NCBI GenBank assembly: GCA_027063065.1
Contig: JAMOSO010000020.1
Coordinates: forward strand, 1 to 14,350
Source: Planctomycetota bacterium
Lineage (GTDB): Bacteria > Planctomycetota > JAMOSO01
DNA: 14,350 nucleotides
Reading direction: 5' to 3'
This document shows positions 7,181 through 14,350 of the stretch, in pieces. The notes beneath the pieces were generated by a model. The model was not told where the DNA came from and did not search any database. It worked only from the letters and a program-made list of their open reading frames with translations. The position numbers were made by a program, and so were the translations under genes. How positions within the stretch are numbered: the first letter of the stretch is position 1; each line of letters opens with the position of its first letter.

Positions 7181-8512
7181 TTATTTCTCGCGAACCGCCT
7201 TAATACGGTCAGCTATATCTTTGTAATTAATATCTTCCTCATATATACTTGAATAAGTTGTAATAGCTTCTTCATCGTGGTCGCCCCATGCTTCATAAGT
7301 GAGGCCCAGATTATAGAGGATTTCCTTTTTCAGGTCGTTCATGGTGCTTTGGCCTTCCAAAGCCTTGCGTAACTGATTCTCCGACATATCAAACATTTTG
7401 TTTTGTCTAAAACAAATACCCAAAAAATTACAACTTTGGATTTTAAGTTTTGGAGATTTAGCAGTTTGTTGAAATTGAGCAATTGCCTCATCATTTTGGC
7501 CGCGCATGAGGTATATTTGACCCAATTCAAAGTAATTTTGTATAACAGTAGGTTGTGCTTTAATACGACGCTTGTATTCAGCAATCATAAAATCTTGACG
7601 CTCAACTTCTAATTTTTTAACTTTATCCGTATCGCCAGCTTTTTTTGCTTCGTTGATACGCAAATCATATTCTTTAGCCTTTAAATCACCAATTTTAATA
7701 TCAACATTAGGATCTATAGAATCAATTTCTTTTGCTTTTTTATAATTTTTAAATGCATTTTGTAAATCATTTTTACGCTTATATAAATCACCTAAATTAA
7801 TCCACAAGCGATGATCTTTAGGGTCGTCATTACATTTTTGTATTGCACGTTCTATCGCTTCGTTTAGATCGTCTTCAGTACGTATTATTTTATCTTCTTT
7901 TTCTAAATTAGCTATTTCACCCTGATCTTTAATTTTTTCTCTAAAATCACCATCACTACCCCATTTATCACGTTGTATAGTGCTTACTGCTGCCAAATCA
8001 CGCACAGTACGCTCTATATTGGCATCTTTTGGGTTTAATTTTAAAGCCCGTTCATAAACCATCTGAGCTTTTTTAGGCTCTCCCATATCAGTATATAATT
8101 CACCTAAAGCATACAACGCATCAAGCTTAGTTGAATCTAGACCAATTAAAAACTCATAAGTCATAATAGCGGCTTGATTGTAACCCGCTTTCACACAATG
8201 CTCGCCTAATTTCGATAACACAGTAATGTTAGTAGGATCATTTGCCAAATACTTTTCACAGGCAATCACAGCAACCTCTGGCTTAGCTGTAAAAACTTTT
8301 ATTAAGGCGCCTAAGCCTTTAAAAAATGCCGAAACCTTTTTAGGTCCACCTTCTGTTTGTTGCTTTTGCATAGCCGCGCTACGCAATGCCTCACGAGCTA
8401 AATTAAACTTTGGTTGTTCAACCAAAATCTGTTGAAAAATTTCGATAGCATAACCGTAATTTTTGCGTTGTACGGCTGTTTTACCTTTTTCAAAATATTG
8501 TGCTATGTCCAT
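7181..8512 (-). CDS. Tetratricopeptide-repeat (TPR) protein, cytoplasmic
   Basis: The 443-residue product has no signal peptide and is built largely from TPR units, helix-turn-helix protein-interaction repeats. Recognisable units lie near residues 3-36, 95-128, 130-163, 233-266, 323-356, 357-390 and 396-430. Consensus-like strings include ALYALGELYTDMGEPKKAQMVYERALKLNPKD and LWINLGDLYKRKNDLQNAFKNYKKAKEIDSIDP. A charged, probably coiled linker (180-230) separates two TPR blocks, and a short non-TPR stretch, KKVSAFFKGLGALIKVF, lies at 58-74. No enzyme domain is visible, so it is most likely a scaffold or assembly factor. It heads the unit containing S20 and the GspL/GspM-like pair, so a role in that machinery is possible but unproven. 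AAGGA precedes the ATG, behind a strong promoter. Confidence 0.9.
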   Translation of the reverse strand: MDIAQYFEKGKTAVQRKNYGYAIEIFQQILVEQPKFNLAREALRSAAMQKQQTEGGPKKVSAFFKGLGALIKVFTAKPEVAVIACEKYLANDPTNITVLSKLGEHCVKAGYNQAAIMTYEFLIGLDSTKLDALYALGELYTDMGEPKKAQMVYERALKLNPKDANIERTVRDLAAVSTIQRDKWGSDGDFREKIKDQGEIANLEKEDKIIRTEDDLNEAIERAIQKCNDDPKDHRLWINLGDLYKRKNDLQNAFKNYKKAKEIDSIDPNVDIKIGDLKAKEYDLRINEAKKAGDTDKVKKLEVERQDFMIAEYKRRIKAQPTVIQNYFELGQIYLMRGQNDEAIAQFQQTAKSPKLKIQSCNFLGICFRQNKMFDMSENQLRKALEGQSTMNDLKKEILYNLGLTYEAWGDHDEEAITTYSSIYEEDINYKDIADRIKAVREK

Positions 8513-8541
8513 AATTCCTTCAAAATAAAAATTGACTGGGC

Positions 8542-8570
8542 ATAATATAAAGATAATAGCCCACTGTCAA
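8542..8570 (-). promoter_or_regulatory. Strong sigma-70 promoter for the TPR-rpsT-gspL-gspM unit
   Basis: On the minus strand, TTGACA (8570-8565) and TATTAT (8547-8542) are separated by 17 bases. The -35 box is perfect and the -10 box is one base off consensus. The -35 box physically overlaps the TGA stop of the upstream secreted-protein gene (8569-8567). Transcription would start near 8535, giving a leader of roughly 22 bases before the TPR ATG at 8512. Confidence 0.75.
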
Positions 8571-9937
8571 TAGTGCCTATGCAACACATTGCTTTTTTTA
8601 CTGTTTTTAGAGTATTTCATATTGTAATTACCCACATTAACACTGGCTGATTTTAACTTTTGTATAGCCTTTTTTGATACAGCAAGATCTGTCGAATCAA
8701 CTAAAATATGTAGCATTTTTATAGCTTTTGGACTATACGGCTTAGTTATTTGATTTAAAACCAGCATTTGCACCTCAGACACACACAGTTTTTTATCAAT
8801 TTTTGTAAAATTATCGTATAGCCAATCCGCATCATAAAAAGACAAAACCTTTATTGCTTCTTGCACTATGCCCAAATCTGGATTTAACAAAGCCTGCTTA
8901 GCCACAAATATCGCCTTTTTTATGTTTAGTTTTCTAATTAAATTTAACATAAGCATTTTTTGCCAATTCCATCCCTGTGAATATAATGGCTTATTCTTTA
9001 AAACTAGACTTAAACATACTTCATCCCCAGCGTACAAACGTATATATTGCAATAAAATCAATTGATTGTTACTCAATGTTGTGTAGTCCTGCTCATCAAT
9101 TTTTGCCAATTCTATTGCGTATTTCCAACTGCTTAAAAGCGTTACTTCCTGCCATACAATCCACGGCATAGATAAATCAATCTTATCTAATCGCCTCAAT
9201 AACTCTTGGCGTTTTTGTAACTTAAATTGGTGTTGCTCTAGCAAATTTTGTTGTTGCTGATTATAAAAAGACTTCCATTGTTTTATATTGCGATAATTGT
9301 GTCCCGTAATTAATTGCAAAGCAAACAATGACTCTGCGCGCATTTCTGGAACTAACATCCTATTAATTAACATATTTAAAATTTGCTGAGGATGATTATT
9401 ATACAATTTTAATGCCATTGGTAAGATTTTTTCAATTTGATTAAATCCCAAATTAATAAAATCCTGCATAGTAGCATTACGAGCAATTTCTTTAGATACA
9501 ATATATAATTTAATATTAGACTTAAATTCAGTACGAATTTTATTAATATTTTTGTAAATGGTATTAGCCGTTAGATTAACATCTAAAATGCCACCTTCAG
9601 CACCATTAGGCAAATCAGTATTAATAATGTTATCAAATACAACAAAGCTAAATGGCTTTATTATATACTCTTTTTTTAAGGTTTTAACTGTATCGCTATA
9701 ATAAAATTGTACTCCACTTGCCAAATCCTTGTAACAGTATTTAAAATCTAATTTAATAACTGTCTTTGGCAATAACACGATTGTATTGTGATGATTATTG
9801 TAATATACAACTTTTAAATTAGTATCCCAACCAGCATAGACTGTAGTATTGCTAGTTTCAATACCACAATCTAAGCCCCCTGCCATGGCAGAACAAACTA
9901 TTAAAACATTAAAAAACAACAATGTAATTTTTAACAT
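8567..9937 (-). CDS. Secreted protein of unknown function with predicted beta N-domain and helical-repeat body
   Basis: No named family is recognised. The 456-residue product begins with a signal peptide (residues 1-19, ending SAMA before GG). A Cys at residue 15 lies inside the hydrophobic part and is not in a lipobox, so it is probably not a lipoprotein. Residues of about 21-145 are rich in Val, Ile, Tyr and Asn with alternating patterns, suggesting a beta-sandwich. From about 150 to 430 the sequence is strongly helical and Leu/Gln-rich, resembling degenerate HEAT-type repeats (for example PDLGIVQEAIKVLSFYDADWL and KAIKMLHILVDSTDLAVSKKAIQKL). It ends in a basic tail with KNSKKSNVLHRHY. It follows the large lyase gene on the same strand after an 86-base gap containing a perfect inverted repeat. 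No good ribosome site is visible ahead of the ATG. A role alongside the lyase is only inference. Confidence 0.8.
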   Translation of the reverse strand: MLKITLLFFNVLIVCSAMAGGLDCGIETSNTTVYAGWDTNLKVVYYNNHHNTIVLLPKTVIKLDFKYCYKDLASGVQFYYSDTVKTLKKEYIIKPFSFVVFDNIINTDLPNGAEGGILDVNLTANTIYKNINKIRTEFKSNIKLYIVSKEIARNATMQDFINLGFNQIEKILPMALKLYNNHPQQILNMLINRMLVPEMRAESLFALQLITGHNYRNIKQWKSFYNQQQQNLLEQHQFKLQKRQELLRRLDKIDLSMPWIVWQEVTLLSSWKYAIELAKIDEQDYTTLSNNQLILLQYIRLYAGDEVCLSLVLKNKPLYSQGWNWQKMLMLNLIRKLNIKKAIFVAKQALLNPDLGIVQEAIKVLSFYDADWLYDNFTKIDKKLCVSEVQMLVLNQITKPYSPKAIKMLHILVDSTDLAVSKKAIQKLKSASVNVGNYNMKYSKNSKKSNVLHRHY

Positions 9938-9955
9938 TACAATAGTGTATACTCT

Positions 9956-9993
9956 TTTAATAACATATCCACAAAAGTGGATATGTTATTAAA
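9956..9993. repeat. Perfect 17-bp inverted repeat with 4-base loop between the lyase and secreted-protein genes
   Basis: The arms at 9956-9972 and 9977-9993 are exact complements around an AAAA loop. The arm core is AACATATCCAC. Only about five of the 17 pairs are G-C, and no long T run follows on the minus strand, so it is not a textbook intrinsic terminator. It lies 30 bases after the lyase stop and 19 bases before the next ATG. It could stop or process the lyase transcript, or be a binding site for a dimeric regulator: TTGTGG in the right half and TGTATA-complement bases after it have -35/-10 spacing, but the -35 match is poor. Confidence 0.85.
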
Positions 9994-10023
9994 CAATTTA
10001 AATTAGTACTTAATTAAAATGCC

Positions 10024-13000
10024 TTACCAAGACAATACTCTTTGCCCTACAAATGATGAAGTTGGCTTCCATGTATCAGATGCTTTTTTTACCTCAATTT
10101 TTTTACCATTAGCAGTAACGTTTTTTAATGTATTAAAATCAACATTTGGAGAATTAAATGTAAAGTTATAAACTTCCTCACCATTTAATGCTAAAGTATC
10201 TTCTGTCCAACCAACAACACCCTTATCACCATCTAATGTTATAATTTTTTTATCGTCAATAGATAAATAACTACCGTTTAGCATCACAAATGAAATAACT
10301 TTATTCTCTTTTTTTCTAATCAAGGCCAAATCAGCATCTGTTTTTATACCTTGAATATCAATATCTGTATCGCCTTTAACGCAAATCAAATCACTACAAT
10401 TTTTCCAGGTTATAAGATTAGTATTGTCATCTATCTTAGTTTTAACCGGATTTTGCATAGACAACTTATGTGGGTAAAAAATATTTAAAAACTTACCATT
10501 TACTGCCTTGAGCGTAGCTTTTAAACGAGGATGACGCCTACCTTGACCAATAGCCTTATCCACCTTAAATCCACTTACTGGTGCCAACTGCAACAGTGTC
10601 ATACAACTATCTTTAGCCATGTCCTTTTTACCTTGCTGGTAAAAAATTGCACCATTTTCATTAAGCACCACTTCATTACCAGAATCAGTATGCAAATTCA
10701 AAGTGTAAGTATGCTGTGTTTCATCTTCTTGTATATCATCTAAAACCAACAAATAAGATGGTGCTGTTTTTTCACGCATATAAATAATTTTACGTTTGGC
10801 ATTTTTAAATGGATTTTCTAGCTTTCCATTATTGCCACATTTTTTATATCCCCAAGCATAAGTATATCGATATGACAATGTTAAATCAGCTTCTGCAGCA
10901 GTCATAATATTATCTGCAGTACAAAAATTTGTCATAAATGCATCTTCATGAAAATTTGTCATCAAACGTGCTTTTTGTATTGGCACCCTATCATCAACTG
11001 TAATCAAGTTATGTGAATCTCGCCAGTTATGCTGTTTTGTACCTCTTCCTGTATCAATAATCCAACGGCCCTTATAACCATACAAAGTAAATTGCCCCCT
11101 ATCACTTTGTTCGTGAGAGACCATTTTAGCAGGGTAAGCCATAAAAATACCAGCAATGGCATCGGCATTCCAATCAGAACGAAATGCTACAAAACCCTCA
11201 CTTTTAAACCATTTAGCCAACGGCAAATCAGGAGATTTAACCTCTGCTTTTTTAGGTTCAAACCAAAGCAAAGCAAAAACTTCCCAACGTTTAAACCACG
11301 CTTGATCTTTATGTAAAAACTGCCAACACCATTCTGTTTGTTTGTTCTTTAATCTTTGACGCAATAATGCTAACGCAAATGAATTGGTACCACTTAAACC
11401 ACTAATACCACTTCTTGCATATTTTAATGCCATGGTTCTATTGGCATACGGATATGTAACGTAAGGCAAGAAATCTGTAAACTTAGAAAAATTAGTCTCC
11501 ATGATTAAATCATCACCCCCCGCAGTGTAAAGAGCGTCCATAAACAGCAAAATAGGTGTTGAACCATAAGCAAAATAATCAACCATTTCATGAAAACAAC
11601 CATCCTTCCCTATAGCAAATGTTCCATATTGGGCAGCTCTAAAAGAAGCATAATTAAGCCATAATTTATCTTTGGCACTTGTCTCACCCAAGATTGCTAA
11701 ACTCGACAAACCCAAAGTTGTAATAGCCATTGAGCTCCAATTAGAAGCCCAACCACTTAACGAATCTGCCTGTGACTGAAACGCAATATCGCCCGTATAA
11801 AAAGTATATGTGCCTTTGGCAATATTTAATAAAAATAAACGTATTTTTTGCCTTTGTTCTGGGGTAAAGTATTTATAACCCCAATCATACGCCAATGTAA
11901 CCATCAACATCTGACGCACCATACCTTCACCAGGCATATACATGGATGTTGTAACATCGTAATAGCCAAGTTTATTGGTATAGTCCATAACCAATTTAAC
12001 TGCATATTTGGCATATTTTTCATCGCCAGTTATCACTGTTGCCAACATAAACTCAATTGAACTCAAAGTAAGTTTGGAGTTCCATGTATTTCTAGGCAAT
12101 TCTTTAAAGTATGTTCTAGACTTTGGATTCATCATAGCATCACAACGCTTTAGTAATAACTTAACTAACTCTGGACCTCTGCCCTTTTGTAAGTTTTCTT
12201 TAAGCACTTTAATTCTAGAAGGGGTTAAAATCATTTTTGGATGATGATTTGCCCAATTTGGATTTTCTGGTAATAAAAATTTCTTCAGTTCATCATTACC
12301 TTGATTATATAGACGTTGCCAAGCTTTTTTCATCGCAATTGCATTGGTATCTTTGTTGTAAAGAACTTCTGGAGTTAAGACTACGTCATCTATACAACCT
12401 ATAAAAATGGAATTTTTACTACCGGTTAATTTACCCCCAAATCGCATCATACTAACAGGTCTTAAAACCCCATTGGTTTTAACTTTACCAAGTTTTTCAT
12501 TATCAACATAAAGCTCTAAAACATGTTCCTCTTGATTATTGACTATGGCTATGTGATACCACTTATTACGTTGCAAACTTGCCAATTCATAATTATTGCG
12601 ATAATTCCAACTTGTATCTATTCTAAATTTCTTACCTTGAGCATTAATCCATAAAAGGGTAAAACGATTATACTGATTTAAATATACGCTAAATGAGTTT
12701 CGATACTGGTCATCAACACCCGCAAAAACCTCAATAGAACTAGCGTATTTACTGTTGTGCTTCCACCTATCTGTTGGTAAACGCGGTGATTTAAAATCAA
12801 ATTCAAATGTAAAAGATTTATCCAATGCCTGCTTGATCTGGTCTGATATTTTAATTTGAAAATTATCATTTACACCATTAAAGAATAAATACTTACTTGT
12901 TTTATTTTCGTGTGTTACAAAATTATCCGCACTTGGAGTTCTAATTATAACGCAATTATTAATCTGTTGTTGAGGTGATAAATATTGCTCAAAATCTAAA

Positions 13001-13098
13001 TTTAGCAACGTATTACCTGCGCCATTTACAATGGAACAAAAAATCAACAAATTAAAAGTCAATATTAATTTCATAGGATACTTTACGATTAATTGCAT
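10024..13098 (-). CDS. Secreted LamG-type plus heparinase II/III-type polysaccharide lyase
   Basis: The 1024-residue product probably cleaves an acidic polysaccharide by beta-elimination outside the cell or in the periplasm. Residues 1-27 form a signal peptide. A concanavalin/LamG-like domain spans about 30-250 (FTFEFDFKSP, WYHIAIVNNQEEHVLELYVD, GCIDDVVLTPE). An alpha/alpha-toroid domain follows (about 285-620), starting HHPKMILTPSRIKVLKENL, and then a beta-sheet heparinase II/III-like domain (about 630-1024). Candidate active residues are Asn453 in SNWSS, Tyr508 or Tyr511 in FHEMVDYFAYG, and His662 in SHEQSDRGQFTLYGYKGRW. This pattern matches heparinase II/alginate-lyase-type folds (families such as PL12, PL15, PL17 and PL21), but the substrate cannot be read from sequence. 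GGAG lies ten bases ahead of the ATG at 13098; an internal ATG at 13074 would also leave a signal peptide. The next gene on the same strand encodes a second secreted protein. Confidence 0.87.
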   Translation of the reverse strand: MQLIVKYPMKLILTFNLLIFCSIVNGAGNTLLNLDFEQYLSPQQQINNCVIIRTPSADNFVTHENKTSKYLFFNGVNDNFQIKISDQIKQALDKSFTFEFDFKSPRLPTDRWKHNSKYASSIEVFAGVDDQYRNSFSVYLNQYNRFTLLWINAQGKKFRIDTSWNYRNNYELASLQRNKWYHIAIVNNQEEHVLELYVDNEKLGKVKTNGVLRPVSMMRFGGKLTGSKNSIFIGCIDDVVLTPEVLYNKDTNAIAMKKAWQRLYNQGNDELKKFLLPENPNWANHHPKMILTPSRIKVLKENLQKGRGPELVKLLLKRCDAMMNPKSRTYFKELPRNTWNSKLTLSSIEFMLATVITGDEKYAKYAVKLVMDYTNKLGYYDVTTSMYMPGEGMVRQMLMVTLAYDWGYKYFTPEQRQKIRLFLLNIAKGTYTFYTGDIAFQSQADSLSGWASNWSSMAITTLGLSSLAILGETSAKDKLWLNYASFRAAQYGTFAIGKDGCFHEMVDYFAYGSTPILLFMDALYTAGGDDLIMETNFSKFTDFLPYVTYPYANRTMALKYARSGISGLSGTNSFALALLRQRLKNKQTEWCWQFLHKDQAWFKRWEVFALLWFEPKKAEVKSPDLPLAKWFKSEGFVAFRSDWNADAIAGIFMAYPAKMVSHEQSDRGQFTLYGYKGRWIIDTGRGTKQHNWRDSHNLITVDDRVPIQKARLMTNFHEDAFMTNFCTADNIMTAAEADLTLSYRYTYAWGYKKCGNNGKLENPFKNAKRKIIYMREKTAPSYLLVLDDIQEDETQHTYTLNLHTDSGNEVVLNENGAIFYQQGKKDMAKDSCMTLLQLAPVSGFKVDKAIGQGRRHPRLKATLKAVNGKFLNIFYPHKLSMQNPVKTKIDDNTNLITWKNCSDLICVKGDTDIDIQGIKTDADLALIRKKENKVISFVMLNGSYLSIDDKKIITLDGDKGVVGWTEDTLALNGEEVYNFTFNSPNVDFNTLKNVTANGKKIEVKKASDTWKPTSSFVGQRVLSW

Positions 13099-13371
13099 AT
13101 TTAATTAACTCCAATTTAATATGTTTAAGAAATTTAAGGTTAATATATAACCTTTACATTATGGTTTAGTCTTACAATATAATTTAGCCAGTGAAACACT
13201 TAAAAAAATATCAATTCCAATTATTTATTTAACAGTTTTAACTAAATATAAATTGTTATATTAAATAAGACTTGGCAATTTATATATAAATAAAAAAATA
13301 AACATTAAAATGGACTAAACATTTACAATTTATATTATTACGTTATTAAAAATATTTTTACAAAGGCAATT
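13099..13371. other. Divergent, very AT-rich intergenic region between the lyase and aroA
   Basis: These 273 bases separate the divergent lyase and aroA genes and hold no open reading frame of note. For aroA, TGGACT (13311-13316) and TATTAT (13333-13338), 16 bases apart, are the best promoter candidate, with TTTACA (13322) and TATTAA (13344) as an overlapping alternative; neither is strong. For the lyase, no confident -35/-10 pair is visible, which would fit dependence on an activator. The inverted repeat at 13136 is the only other structure seen. Confidence 0.5.
13136..13154. repeat. Short inverted repeat upstream of the lyase gene, possible operator
   Basis: AAGGTTA (13136-13142) and TAACCTT (13148-13154) are exact complements around ATATA. 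The repeat lies 38 bases upstream of the lyase ATG. Its symmetry and position would suit a dimeric repressor or activator, but the region is so AT-rich that chance pairing is a real alternative. Confidence 0.35.
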
Positions 13372-14350
13372 ATGAAATACACCACAACTAATTCCGCATT
13401 AAATGGCTCTGTGCATATTCCAGGGTCAAAATCACATACAATTCGCGCTGTCGCTATTGCTTCATTGGCCAGTGGCACAAGCACAATAAGGTTACCACTG
13501 CTATCCGAAGATGCCCTTTCGGCACGCAAAGGCTATACCCAACTAGGAGCTACAATTACAGGCGATGATAATGCCTGGCAAGTAGTTGGCTGTGGTGGCA
13601 AAATACAAATACCAAAGAAAGCCATAGACGTTGGTAATTCTGGCACTTCCTTACGAATGCTAGCTGGCAGTTTAGCATTAGCTTCTGGTACTGGAACCCT
13701 TACGGGAGACTATCAAATACAACGCCGACCAAATGCACCATTAGTTAAAGCGTTAAATAATTTAGGCGCAAAAGTTCAAGCCGCCGATGAAAAAGGCTGT
13801 GCACCATTATTAATTACTGGCCCCTTTAGCGGTGGCACAACAGAAATCGACTGCCTATCTAGCCAGTATGTTTCGGCTATTTTATTAAATGCTCCACTGG
13901 CCTCAAACGATACAATAATCAATGTTGTAAATCCAAATGAATTACCATATATCGATATGACATTATGGTGGTTAGATCAACAAAATATTAAATACAAGCA
14001 AGATGGCTATAAACAATTTACCGTATTTGGCAATCAACAATACTCGGCTTTTGATAAAGCAATTCCAGCAGACTGGTCATCGGCAACTTTCTTTTTATGT
14101 GCAGGGGCAATTTGTCAAGGTTCTATCACCTTAACAGGCCTAGATTTAAGCGATCCACAAGGCGACAAAGACGTTATTAAATACTTGCAATCAATGGGTG
14201 CTAAAATCGAAATAAACGGCAATAATATCACAGTGTTTAAATCAGATTTAAACGGTGCAACCATTGATATGAATGCCACCCCAGACGCATTGCCAGCAAT
14301 GGCGGTAACAGCAACATTTGCCAATAGCCCAACAACTCTTACCAATGTAA
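13372..14350 (+). CDS. aroA: 3-phosphoshikimate 1-carboxyvinyltransferase (EPSP synthase), C-terminus cut by window edge
   Basis: This is the sixth enzyme of the shikimate pathway, which joins shikimate 3-phosphate and phosphoenolpyruvate. The visible part is 326 codons; full enzymes have about 420-445, so roughly a quarter is missing. Signature blocks: HIPGSKSHTIRAVAIA (residues 16-31) with the phosphate-binding Ser-Lys-Ser region, VGNSGTSLRMLAGSLA (near 88-103, usual form GNAGTA/S-x-R), QRRPNAPLVKALNNLGAKV (near 119-137, the RRP phosphoenolpyruvate loop), SSQYVSAILLNAPLA near 164-178, and a conserved DATPDALPAMAV-like stretch near 302-314. AAAGG lies seven bases ahead of the ATG. The gene is divergent from the lyase. 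It is unrelated in function to its neighbours and looks like ordinary core metabolism. Confidence 0.97.
   Translation, partial: MKYTTTNSALNGSVHIPGSKSHTIRAVAIASLASGTSTIRLPLLSEDALSARKGYTQLGATITGDDNAWQVVGCGGKIQIPKKAIDVGNSGTSLRMLAGSLALASGTGTLTGDYQIQRRPNAPLVKALNNLGAKVQAADEKGCAPLLITGPFSGGTTEIDCLSSQYVSAILLNAPLASNDTIINVVNPNELPYIDMTLWWLDQQNIKYKQDGYKQFTVFGNQQYSAFDKAIPADWSSATFFLCAGAICQGSITLTGLDLSDPQGDKDVIKYLQSMGAKIEINGNNITVFKSDLNGATIDMNATPDALPAMAVTATFANSPTTLTNV

Noticed and set aside
9881-9937. Possible lipoprotein signal in the secreted 456-residue protein
   Set aside because: The Cys at residue 15 is preceded by Val, not Gly, Ala or Ser, and lies inside the hydrophobic core. The AMA-GG cleavage site is a better fit.
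1-14350. CRISPR array, tRNA or rRNA gene, insertion sequence, toxin-antitoxin pair or prophage genes
   Set aside because: No regularly spaced repeats, cloverleaf pattern, transposase or integrase frame, or short toxin-like pair was seen. The layout looks like core chromosome plus one carbohydrate-degrading locus.

Overview
The window is AT-rich (roughly one third G+C by eye) chromosomal DNA that is nearly filled with genes. There are no tRNA or rRNA genes, insertion sequences or CRISPR repeats. The organism looks like a Gram-negative bacterium: it has a GspL/GspM-type secretion platform pair, several secreted proteins and promoters close to the sigma-70 consensus. FloA together with a large secreted LamG-heparinase-type lyase would fit the PVC group, perhaps Lentisphaerota or Kiritimatiellota. 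That placement is inference from gene content, not a measured phylogeny.

Layout: (1) 1-1488, minus strand: proS, cut by the left edge. It is divergent from (2) 1681-3135, plus strand: floA and an abutting small membrane-anchored protein of unknown function. (3) 3158-4478, plus strand: a near-consensus promoter, then rplS (L19), yraN (UPF0102 nuclease fold) and a secreted single-HKD phospholipase D-like protein. (4) 8570-4467, minus strand: a strong promoter, then a TPR protein, rpsT (S20), a GspL-like protein, a GspM-like protein and a multi-pass membrane protein, closely packed or overlapping. (5) 13098-8567, minus strand: a secreted 1024-residue LamG plus heparinase II/III-type lyase, followed by an unrecognised secreted protein with a probable helical-repeat body. 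A perfect 17-bp inverted repeat separates the two. (6) 13372 to the right edge, plus strand: aroA (EPSP synthase), truncated by the window.

How the genes work together: proS, rplS, rpsT and aroA are housekeeping genes. The GspL/GspM pair should form part of the inner-membrane assembly platform of a type II secretion or type IV pilus-like machine, and such a machine could export enzymes such as the neighbouring lyase. That link is inferred from proximity only. FloA organises membrane microdomains, and the small protein directly behind it is a candidate partner. No clearly new multi-gene defence or mobile system is visible. The least explained parts are the FloA-linked protein, the membrane protein overlapping the gspM-like gene, the secreted 456-residue protein and the 17-bp palindrome.
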